Assembly (NCBI GenBank): GCA_019638395.1
Contig: JAHBTX010000003.1
Coordinates: forward strand, 558,001-622,000
From: Cyclobacteriaceae bacterium
GTDB lineage: Bacteria; Bacteroidota; Bacteroidia; Cytophagales; Cyclobacteriaceae
DNA length: 64,000 nucleotides
Direction of reading: 5' to 3'
Position numbers and translations under genes: made by a program. The notes beneath the pieces are model-generated. The model searched no databases and was not told the DNA's origin. It saw nothing but the letters and a program-made list of their open reading frames with translations. Shown here one piece after another: positions 15,335 to 22,222 of the stretch (positions are counted from its first letter, which is position 1; each line of letters begins with the position of its first letter).

Positions 15335-15593
15335 GGTCTAAGCTAATAATTCAGTTTAAATTTAACTTATCTTTCAATGAAAAGTTATATAATCATATTG
15401 CACTCAGGTCTTACGACCTGCCTGATCATATATTTTGGGCTATACAGATTAAACCTTATCAACTACGATTTTACCCCTGCATCGTGTCGGAAACAAGCGT
15501 GCATTTCAAAACAAAATTGTAGGCGATTACGAGCAATTATTATAACAAATCATAATCCTCTAATTTTACCTCGATCGGATAACCTGAATCGTT
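15335..15593. other. Intergenic region, no gene seen
   Basis: 259 bases between divergent genes. A short open frame (15283-15522, plus) overlaps the DUF559 gene, has no recognisable domain and a low-complexity composition, and is not called. TAATTTTA near 15560 is a one-mismatch match to the -7 element and may serve the DUF2200 gene. Confidence 0.4.
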
Positions 15594-15953
15594 ATGAATA
15601 CCAAAAACAATCAACGTGTTTTTAAAATGGCTTTTGCCGGAGTATATCCACATTACATTACCAAAGCCGAGAAGAAAGGTCGCACTAAAGAAGAAGTAGA
15701 TGAGATTATATGCTGGCTTACCGGCTACACCCAAAAGGCCTTGCAACAACAAATCGATACCAAAGTTGATTTCGAAACCTTTTTCGCGCAGGCACCACAA
15801 CTAAATCCAAACGTGTCAAAGATTACCGGTGTAATTTGTGGCTATCGCATTGAAGAAATAGACGATCCCTTGATGAAAAAAATCCGGTACATGGATAAAC
15901 TAATTGATGAGTTGGCCAAAGGAAAAGCAATGGACAAGATTTTGAGGAAATAG
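15594..15953 (+). CDS. DUF2200 family protein
   Basis: 119-residue cytoplasmic protein of the DUF2200 family, recognised from [23 protein letters not shown] near the start, the [11 protein letters not shown] segment and [11 protein letters not shown], then the conserved basic and acidic helices [23 protein letters not shown] at the end. Function is unknown; family members are small single-domain proteins sporadically distributed in bacteria. A 23-base gap separates it from the ASCH-like gene on the same strand, so co-transcription is likely. Confidence 0.85.
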   Translation: MNTKNNQRVFKMAFAGVYPHYITKAEKKGRTKEEVDEIICWLTGYTQKALQQQIDTKVDFETFFAQAPQLNPNVSKITGVICGYRIEEIDDPLMKKIRYMDKLIDELAKGKAMDKILRK

Positions 15954-15976
15954 ATACAATCTTCAATCATGTAACC

Positions 15977-16564
15977 ATGTTGATTAAAGCTATACATCTG
16001 CAAGGCATTAAATCAGGAACCATCAAGTTGGCTTTCAGAAGATGGGAGAAGCCAGCGGTAAAAGCAGGCACATTGCTTAAAACTTTTATTGGGTTAGTGA
16101 AAGTAGTGAGAATCTCTACCGTAAAAGAATCGCAGATTTCAAAGAAGGATATTCAGGATGCAGGTTTTGAGAATAAGGAACAGTTATTGAAATCATTACG
16201 CCAAAATGATAACAGCAATATTTATAAAATAGAACTGCGCTACCACGCTGAAGATCCCCGTATCGAATTAAGAGAAAACACGGCATTAACAGAATCCGCT
16301 TTTGCGGACCTAAAAGAAAAATTGGTTCGCCTGGATAAGTACAGCAAGCAAGGTTTATGGACTAAAAAAGTTTTGCTGGCGATAAAAGGAAATCCTAAAC
16401 TGCGAGCTGTTGATCTGGCGAAATTAACCGGCTTTGAAAAGCAATGGTTGAAACTTAATATCCGTAAACTTAAAAACCTTGGTCTGACGATAAGTCACGA
16501 TGTCGGTTACGAACTTTCTCCATTGGGAGGTACATTTGTCAAAAGGCTAACAAGGGAAAAATAA
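15977..16564 (+). CDS. ASCH-domain-like protein with C-terminal winged-helix-like segment
   Basis: 195 aa. Residues ~1-100 fit the short ASCH/PUA-like group (IHLQGIKSGTIKLAFRRWEKP, KAGTLL.TFIGLVKVVRI, ISKKDIQDAGFENKEQLLKSL, YKIELRYHAEDPRIELRE); ASCH domains are thought to bind RNA or nucleotides. Residues ~105-195 look like a winged-helix unit (LRAVDLAKLTGFEKQWLKLNIRKLKNLGLTISHDVGYELSPLGGTFV), a DNA-binding-type fold. The combination suggests a nucleic-acid-binding regulator, but no target is known. Co-directional with the DUF2200 gene and convergent with the DUF4268 gene 24 bases downstream. Confidence 0.75.
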   Translation: MLIKAIHLQGIKSGTIKLAFRRWEKPAVKAGTLLKTFIGLVKVVRISTVKESQISKKDIQDAGFENKEQLLKSLRQNDNSNIYKIELRYHAEDPRIELRENTALTESAFADLKEKLVRLDKYSKQGLWTKKVLLAIKGNPKLRAVDLAKLTGFEKQWLKLNIRKLKNLGLTISHDVGYELSPLGGTFVKRLTREK

Positions 16565-16588
16565 GTTTACCTCTTAGATTTAGTACTC

Positions 16589-17047
16589 TCATTCACTCTC
16601 CTCAAACCCATACTTCGCATTTTCCCAAAACCGATCCAACGCAACTATGCGCGGTTTAAAGAATGAAATTATTTCTGGCCATGTTTCTTTATTAAGAACT
16701 GAAACATCAGGTAGTGCTTTATATACACGACTGATAATCCGGTTGTTGGTTTCATCATGCAACTTCCAAACCCACTCTTCCTGTAGTTCAGCATGCAACA
16801 TTTTTTTAAATGTTCTCAGCTTTTCAAAGTAGGCCGCTTGTAAATGCAAATCCCGATGTTCGAGCGTAATGGCAATGCTCGCTTCCCATCCTTCGACATT
16901 CATGCGAAAGAACAAGTTGTTTACGCCCGTGTGGTAGTTGATCCAGTTTACGTTGTTGCCTTCAACTGAGGGAACTGCACTCATGTACCGGCCAAAGGTT
17001 GTCCAGAATTCTTGCCGTAAGCGGGATGATTCTTCGCGGGTGTACAT
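16589..17047 (-). CDS. DUF4268 family protein
   Basis: 152 aa, minus strand. The DUF4268 pattern is clear: LRQEFWTTFGRYMS near residue 11, WINYHTGVNNLFFRM, ASIAITLEHRD, then the helix Y.EKL.TFKKMLHAEL with W.W and a C-terminal PRIVALDRFWENAKYGF. Members resemble PD-(D/E)XK-like small proteins and are sometimes fused to nucleases; function of the stand-alone form is unknown. Divergent from the membrane-protein operon starting at 17176, with a 128-base shared upstream region holding a strong promoter and palindrome for the other direction. Confidence 0.85.
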   Translation of the reverse strand: MYTREESSRLRQEFWTTFGRYMSAVPSVEGNNVNWINYHTGVNNLFFRMNVEGWEASIAITLEHRDLHLQAAYFEKLRTFKKMLHAELQEEWVWKLHDETNNRIISRVYKALPDVSVLNKETWPEIISFFKPRIVALDRFWENAKYGFEESE

Positions 17048-17116
17048 GCTGCAAAGTACTTAAATCCTTTATTTACTGATTGGATTCAGCGTTTTGAATA
17101 AAAAACTTAGAATTTC

Positions 17117-17162
17117 TTGTTTTACTTTTAAACACAAAGTACTTTTGAATTATAATTCAAAA
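17117..17162 (+). promoter_or_regulatory. Promoter with a perfect 20-base palindrome over the -7 element
   Basis: TACTTTTG (17140-17147) matches the -7 form TAnnTTTG exactly; CTTG (17116-17119) lies 20 bases upstream as a three-of-four -33 match. A perfect palindrome TTTTGAATTA-TAATTCAAAA spans 17143-17162, covering the 3' part of the -7 element and the expected transcription start. This is the position of a classic repressor operator. The gene controlled is the membrane protein at 17176. Confidence 0.65.
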
Positions 17163-17175
17163 CCATATCTTAGTT

Positions 17176-17748
17176 ATGAAATCCCTGATCAAATTCCTGC
17201 ACACCCTTCCCGGGGTAGGGGCTGCTACGTTACTCATCTTGTCTATACCTTTTATTGCCATGCAGTTTACGCCTGAAGTGAACTGGAGCGCAGGCGATTT
17301 TATAATTATGGGTATTCTCATTTTCGCAACGGGTTCAGCCTATGTATTGCTAACCCGATACACGCCTAACTTTATTCAACGGGCAGCTTATGGTGCAGCT
17401 ATCGGTACCACATTTCTAATGGTGTGGGCTAACCTGGCTGTTGGACTTATTGGTGGCGGACCACATGCAGGCAACTTAATGTACATAGGCGTTGTAGCCG
17501 TGGTGATAATTGGTACTTTCTTTTCAGGTTTTACAGCTAAGGGCTTGGAGTTAACCATGTTTGCCGCAGCCATTGCGTTGGTGTTGGTTGCTAGTGTGGC
17601 GTTACTAGCCAACATGCAATCTTATCCAGGTAGTTCAGTGGCTGAAATTATTGCGGTGAATGCATTCTTCATCTTTCTGTATTGCATAGCGGGTTTGTTG
17701 TTTCGTTATGTGGCCTTGCAACAGGCGCAAGCAAAAACAGAAGGTTAG
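17176..17748 (+). CDS. Polytopic membrane protein of unknown function
   Basis: 190 aa with about six hydrophobic segments (near residues 14-33, 40-60, 72-93, 98-120, 124-145, 158-180) joined by short loops, and a basic N-terminus. I recognise no named family; similar proteins appear as 'hypothetical membrane protein' in Cytophagales. It is first in a tight three-gene run with a DUF2809 protein (15-base gap) and an MpaB-like protein (2-base gap). Expression is probably controlled through the perfect palindrome over its promoter at 17143-17162. Confidence 0.75.
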   Translation: MKSLIKFLHTLPGVGAATLLILSIPFIAMQFTPEVNWSAGDFIIMGILIFATGSAYVLLTRYTPNFIQRAAYGAAIGTTFLMVWANLAVGLIGGGPHAGNLMYIGVVAVVIIGTFFSGFTAKGLELTMFAAAIALVLVASVALLANMQSYPGSSVAEIIAVNAFFIFLYCIAGLLFRYVALQQAQAKTEG

Positions 17749-17763
17749 TTCCATCTGCCAAAC

Positions 17764-18135
17764 ATGTTGAAATTCAATAAGAATTATTTTGGCTTAACTA
17801 TTCTGCTCTTTATTGTTGAGGTACTGATTGCATTATTCCTACACGATAACTTTGTCAGGCCGTATATGGGCGATGTACTGGTGGTTATTCTAATCTATTG
17901 TTTTGTTAAATCATTCTTAGATATGCCAGAATTTGTTCTCGCTATTGGTGTGTTACTTTTTGCTTTCGCGATCGAATTTCTACAGTATATAAGAATATTA
18001 AACGTGTTAGGTCTCGAAAAATCAGAACTGATGCGCACGGTTATAGGAACTTCTTTCGCGTGGTTCGATATGTTGGCCTATGTGGTTGGTACAGGTATTG
18101 TGTTAATGGCTGAGCGAAATCAAATAAGAGTTTAG
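17764..18135 (+). CDS. DUF2809 family membrane protein
   Basis: 123 aa with four transmembrane segments and the DUF2809 pattern: N-terminal NYFGLTILLFIVEVLIALF, D.FVRPYMGDVLVVILIYCF, then AIEFLQYIRILNVLGL and TVIGTSFAWFDMLAYVVGTG. The family is found widely in Bacteroidota and Firmicutes and has no known function; the shape recalls small integral-membrane VanZ-like proteins. Lies 15 bases after the preceding membrane protein gene and 2 bases before the next gene, so it is the middle gene of the operon. Confidence 0.85.
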   Translation: MLKFNKNYFGLTILLFIVEVLIALFLHDNFVRPYMGDVLVVILIYCFVKSFLDMPEFVLAIGVLLFAFAIEFLQYIRILNVLGLEKSELMRTVIGTSFAWFDMLAYVVGTGIVLMAERNQIRV

Positions 18136-18137
18136 CA

Positions 18138-18959
18138 GTGGCTAAAGAATATTTTGTTGATCAGGATTCCATTGTGCGCCAGATCTGGGGCCGCAGCGAT
18201 ACCGTGCTTTTTATTTTTGCAGGTGCGGCTGCCGAGTTTGCGCTGAATAAATCAGTTGATTGGCTATACTTTACCGGACGTTTGCCAGCCGATCCTATAG
18301 GCAGGTTATTCTCTACCGTTTCGTATGCACGTAGCATTATGTTTTCTGAAAAAGAAACCGCATTGCGTACCATCGATGCGATAGTCAGCATACATGCACA
18401 GGTAGAAATTGATCGGGGTGCAAAAATTCCCGATTGGGCTTATCGCGATGTATTGTTTATGTTGATTGATTATTCCATTCGTGCATTTGAAATACTGGAA
18501 CGAAATTTAAATGATGCCGAACGCGAAGAAGTGTTTCAGGTTTTTAACCGACTGGGTATCAGAATGGAGATACCGGGCTTACCGGAAACATACCATGAAT
18601 GGAGGCGTATGCGCCATCAGCACTTGCACGCAAATCTGGCACACAGTTCATTTACTACCGATTTATCTTTTCAATACAAAGAACATCTGGGTGCCGTTCG
18701 CTATTGGATTCTACGGGAAGTACAAACAGCTATTGTTCCGCAGCCCGTGCAACAACTTTTGCGACTTCGTAAAGTTTCGCTGCTATACCCGGTACTTATA
18801 CTTTATAAGTTTTGCAGAATAGTTAAGTTGGATGCCGCAGTAAAATCGCTTTTGCTGCCGGCCAAGTATAAAAAGGCCATTCGGGAGTTGGATTCGCCTG
18901 GTACGTCAAAACAAACTACAGCGGAGGTTAGGATCAGGCACTCTCTGCAAACATCCTGA
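18138..18959 (+). CDS. MpaB/DUF2236 family oxygenase-like protein
   Basis: 273 aa, GTG start 2 bases after the DUF2809 stop. Belongs to the DUF2236 family, which includes the mycotoxin-biosynthesis oxygenase MpaB and the latex-clearing protein Lcp; characterised members are haem b oxygenases. Typical features are W.RSDTVLFIFAGAAAEFALN, DPIGRLFSTVSYARSIMF, the RGAKIPDWAYRDVLFMLIDYS helix and RRMRHQHLHANLAHS, a His-rich region that may supply the haem ligand. Substrate unknown. Its 3' end overlaps the 3' end of the convergent TrkA gene by 26 bases, so the last eight or so codons are shared on opposite strands. Confidence 0.8.
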   Translation: MAKEYFVDQDSIVRQIWGRSDTVLFIFAGAAAEFALNKSVDWLYFTGRLPADPIGRLFSTVSYARSIMFSEKETALRTIDAIVSIHAQVEIDRGAKIPDWAYRDVLFMLIDYSIRAFEILERNLNDAEREEVFQVFNRLGIRMEIPGLPETYHEWRRMRHQHLHANLAHSSFTTDLSFQYKEHLGAVRYWILREVQTAIVPQPVQQLLRLRKVSLLYPVLILYKFCRIVKLDAAVKSLLLPAKYKKAIRELDSPGTSKQTTAEVRIRHSLQTS

Positions 18960-19617
18960 TCTTTTTCGGTTCGCCAAACAAAACCAACGTATCCTCCGGC
19001 TTAAGCTGTAAAGTTTCACTTACGCGCCCCAGTGTTTGCATCTTTACACGCAGCGCACCCAGCAGATTTTTCTCTTCAACTTTTCGTTTTACGGTTACCA
19101 ATACCAGTTGGTATTCTTCAAAATCTATTTCGCTTATTTTACTTCCAACCAGGCGCGCAGGTATGTGTACTTCAATCACCTGGTATTGCTCGCATACCCG
19201 ATACGAATCTACCACACCTGTAAAACTTAATTTGTGAGCCATACGCTCGGCAGAGTTTTGTTCGGGATAAACAAATTCAGTAAGCCCCATAGTTTCCAAA
19301 ACAGTTTTTTGCAGCGGTGAAGTAACCCGGCTGATAATCCGTTTCACGCCAATTTGTTTTAGCAAAGCTGCCAACAGAATAATGGTGCCTTCATTTTCGC
19401 CTATGGCAATTATAATCGCATCAGCTTCTTTTAAAGGCAAGTCCAATATTGCTTCAGGATTGGTTGCATCCATTGCCACGGCATAGGTAATCTTATTCTT
19501 ATTTTTTTCGGTGCGTTCTTGCAAAATATCCACACCAAAAACTTCATGCCCCAGGTCAACCAACTTGGTGGCGAGCGATGAGCCATAACTACCTAATCCG
19601 AATACGATATATTTCAT
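18934..19617 (-). CDS. ktrA: KtrA/TrkA-type potassium channel regulatory subunit
   Basis: 227-residue cytoplasmic regulator of potassium uptake. Residues 1-130 form a Rossmann RCK-N domain with the nucleotide motif G-L-G-S-Y-G-S (7-13) and the strand-end Asp of VFGVD; residues ~140-220 are an RCK-C domain that ends LVLFGEPKKIRMFAES. Such subunits form octameric rings that gate a KtrB/TrkH pore in response to ATP/ADP or NAD(H). The gene follows the pore gene (19675-21540) by 57 bases on the same strand. One RCK unit means Ktr-like rather than the duplicated E. coli TrkA. Confidence 0.9.
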   Translation of the reverse strand: MKYIVFGLGSYGSSLATKLVDLGHEVFGVDILQERTEKNKNKITYAVAMDATNPEAILDLPLKEADAIIIAIGENEGTIILLAALLKQIGVKRIISRVTSPLQKTVLETMGLTEFVYPEQNSAERMAHKLSFTGVVDSYRVCEQYQVIEVHIPARLVGSKISEIDFEEYQLVLVTVKRKVEEKNLLGALRVKMQTLGRVSETLQLKPEDTLVLFGEPKKIRMFAESA

Positions 19618-19674
19618 GTGTTACTTATTTATTTTTAAAATCTCTCATCAAAGCAATAGTAGTAGCGAATGGAG

Positions 19675-21540
19675 TTAATACATTATTTCTTCTACCGGAT
19701 ATTGATGAAGTTGTTTTTTACTTTGAGCAGCCAATGCCATTAACAACGTTAGCGAACCTACGCGGCCAATAAACATGGTTACAATTAAAATTATCTTACT
19801 ACTGGCCGAAAGCTGCGGGGTAAGTCCCAATGTTAACCCCACTGTGCTAAATGCCGAAAAAACCTCGAATGAGATTTCTAGCAAGGCGAATTGCGGATCA
19901 GAAACAGAAATTAATAAAACCGCAATGCCAATAATGATGAGTGAAATAAAAATAACAGCAAAAGCCCTGTTAATGGAAGTCTCACTTATTTGGGTGCGAA
20001 ATACTTCCATGCGGTTATTTCCGGTAAGCAATGCACGCAGATTTAAAAATGCCACGGCAATGGTGGTTGTTTTAATACCACCACCGGTAGAAGAAGGTGA
20101 AGCACCAATCCACATTAACAGCAGATAAATCATTACGGTGGGTAATGTAAGTGCCTGCATGTTTACAGTATTAAAGCCTGCGGTCCGCGGTGTAACAGAT
20201 CCGAAAACAGCGGTAACAATTTTTCCACCTACGCTGGTGTGTTCTTGTAAACTGGCATCATACTCGAATATAAAGTAACAAGCCATTCCTACTACCAATA
20301 AGATCAGGCTGGTCCACAAAGCAATTTTCGAGTTTACTTGTATAATCCGGGTTTGGCTTTCGCGAATGGGGTTATGCAACAAACGGTTAATTAGGCGAAC
20401 AACCTTTCTGCGGAAATAGGAAAAAATATTAAACACGATCGGGAACCCCATGCCACCCAATACAATCAGCATAGCCAAAATCAAATGCAGCGGATAATTA
20501 AATTTTACACTTGAAGTATTAAGACCATCCGGCAAGGTAGAGAACCCGGCATTACAAAATGCAGATATGGCGTGGAATACGGAAAAGAAAACATGTTCAA
20601 CCTGACGATCAAACAACTCGCTATCCATACTAAAGTATATCAATAGCGCACCTATGGCTTCAAAGAAAAATGTAACCATAATAATGCGCCCTACAATGCT
20701 GATTACATTGCTGATGCGGTTGCTGCTTACCATGCTTTTAAGAGCTACCTGATTGTGAAACGAAACAGAACCGGCTGCCAGGTAAGCAAGCAATCCGGTA
20801 AAAGTCATAATACCAAGGCCGCCAACCTGAATCAGCAAGAGTATAATTATCTTGCCTACCGAAGTAAAATCGTAAGCAGTATTAAGCGTTGTAAGACCAG
20901 TAACACAAACAGCACTGGCCGAAGTAAAAAATGCATCTACTACCGAAATACCGTTTACAGTGGCTGTTGGTAATAGCAGCAACAGCCCTCCCAGTACAAT
21001 AATTACTACAAAACTGATGATGAATACAAAAGCAGTATTTTGCCTTCTGCGATACAGGTATTTCAGCAAGCCGGAGGCCTCTGTTATAAAAAGAAAAATT
21101 ATAAAACCGTATAGCATCAATTTTTTAATCAGAAACCCGGTGCCATTGGTGCCAGCCAGTGTTTCTACTTCGTTTGCTATGCGAGGAAGGTAAAATGCCA
21201 GTATTACTAAGGCCAATGCATAAACATGCGCGCGCCATGCTTTCAATTTTATAAAGCCCGAAACAAACCGAATCAGAAAGAGAATTTTGAAGGCTGATAA
21301 AACCGGAAACAGGTAGCGGGCCAGGTGTGCCTCTGAATTATAAAAAGGATGAAACCCAAAGTCATACACGATCAGGCAAAATGCGGCCAAGGTAGCCAGC
21401 GGCAAAAGCATATTACTTCCGCGATATGCAAATTGAAGAATTTGCGTAGTCCAAAACCGCGTTTGGCCTATTACACGATCGGTAATGTTGCGTTTTAACC
21501 ATCGAACTAAAATCTGAATCTTGTAAAATAGGTTTTTCAA
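19675..21540 (-). CDS. ktrB: KtrB/TrkH-type potassium transporter pore subunit
   Basis: 621-residue inner-membrane potassium uptake protein. The four pore loops can be read: ASAVCVTGLTT, HAISAFCNAGFST, FGSVTPRTAGFNTV and SAFSTVGLTLGLTP, each contributing a filter Gly. The family motif LIQVGGLGIMTF is also present. Compared with bacterial KtrB (~450 aa), there is an N-terminal extension of ~170 residues with four or five extra hydrophobic segments, as in other Bacteroidota 'TrkH' proteins. Co-transcribed with the downstream RCK subunit. Filter and partner predict Na+- or H+-dependent K+ uptake; the ion coupling is not known. Confidence 0.92.
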   Translation of the reverse strand: MKNLFYKIQILVRWLKRNITDRVIGQTRFWTTQILQFAYRGSNMLLPLATLAAFCLIVYDFGFHPFYNSEAHLARYLFPVLSAFKILFLIRFVSGFIKLKAWRAHVYALALVILAFYLPRIANEVETLAGTNGTGFLIKKLMLYGFIIFLFITEASGLLKYLYRRRQNTAFVFIISFVVIIVLGGLLLLLPTATVNGISVVDAFFTSASAVCVTGLTTLNTAYDFTSVGKIIILLLIQVGGLGIMTFTGLLAYLAAGSVSFHNQVALKSMVSSNRISNVISIVGRIIMVTFFFEAIGALLIYFSMDSELFDRQVEHVFFSVFHAISAFCNAGFSTLPDGLNTSSVKFNYPLHLILAMLIVLGGMGFPIVFNIFSYFRRKVVRLINRLLHNPIRESQTRIIQVNSKIALWTSLILLVVGMACYFIFEYDASLQEHTSVGGKIVTAVFGSVTPRTAGFNTVNMQALTLPTVMIYLLLMWIGASPSSTGGGIKTTTIAVAFLNLRALLTGNNRMEVFRTQISETSINRAFAVIFISLIIIGIAVLLISVSDPQFALLEISFEVFSAFSTVGLTLGLTPQLSASSKIILIVTMFIGRVGSLTLLMALAAQSKKQLHQYPVEEIMY

Positions 21541-21757
21541 ACTTATCTCAAATTAAGCCTTGGCTGGGGTTAAACTTAAGTCAATGAAACATGAGGAACA
21601 AGAATAAAATATTCGGGTTAGAGGTGGTTGAGCGGTACCAATTGCCATCCATAAATTCCGGCTGTAACTCAAGTACTTTTTAGTAGCAGAAACGGACAAA
21701 ATCCTTAACTTACCTGTTAATTTCGGTGTTATAAAATTTTCACTAATCACAAACTAT

Positions 21758-22219
21758 ATGGCAGCGTATTCCATCAACGTAAATGGCGAAACAAAAAAAG
21801 TAGATGTAGCTTCTGATACACCCTTGCTTTGGGTGTTGCGCGATGCGCTGGGCCTGGTTGGCACCAAGTACGGATGTGGTATTGCACAATGCGGTGCTTG
21901 CACGGTGCACCTGAATGGTACTGCGGTACGTTCGTGTTCATTACCCATCTCTGCTATTGGCACCAGTAAGATAATTACGATTGAGGGCTTGTCGAAAGAA
22001 GGCGATCATCCGGTGCAGCAGGCATGGCAGGAGGTAGATGTACCCCAGTGTGGCTATTGCCAGGCCGGACAGATAATGAGTGCGGCTGCATTGCTGGCTA
22101 AAAATCCCAAACCTTCCGAAGAACAGATTGCCACTGCTATGAATGGTAACATTTGCCGGTGCGGAACTTACCATCGCATAAAAGAAGCAGTAGTGTTAGC
22201 CTCATCTAAAATGAAGTAA
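21758..22219 (+). CDS. iorA: (2Fe-2S)-binding subunit of a molybdenum hydroxylase (IorA-like)
   Basis: 153 aa iron-sulfur subunit of the xanthine oxidase/isoquinoline 1-oxidoreductase family. The plant-type ferredoxin domain shows C-G-I-A-Q-C-G-A-C then a distant Cys (first cluster), and the helical domain shows [12 protein letters not shown] with [11 protein letters not shown] (second cluster). Cytoplasmic size, no signal peptide; it is presumably exported with the partner subunit, which has a Tat-like signal. ATG at 21758, and the molybdopterin subunit starts 3 bases after the stop, so the two form a dimer-encoding operon. Confidence 0.9.
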   Translation: MAAYSINVNGETKKVDVASDTPLLWVLRDALGLVGTKYGCGIAQCGACTVHLNGTAVRSCSLPISAIGTSKIITIEGLSKEGDHPVQQAWQEVDVPQCGYCQAGQIMSAAALLAKNPKPSEEQIATAMNGNICRCGTYHRIKEAVVLASSKMK

Positions 22220-22222
22220 ACT

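Noticed and set aside
15283-15522. 79-residue plus-strand frame between the DUF559 and DUF2200 genes
   Set aside because: It overlaps the start of the DUF559 gene, has no recognisable domain, and its sequence is low in complexity.
21541-21757. Minus-strand frame 21553-21750 upstream of ktrB
   Set aside because: 65 residues without recognisable content; the region is better explained as the divergent promoter region of ktrB and iorA.
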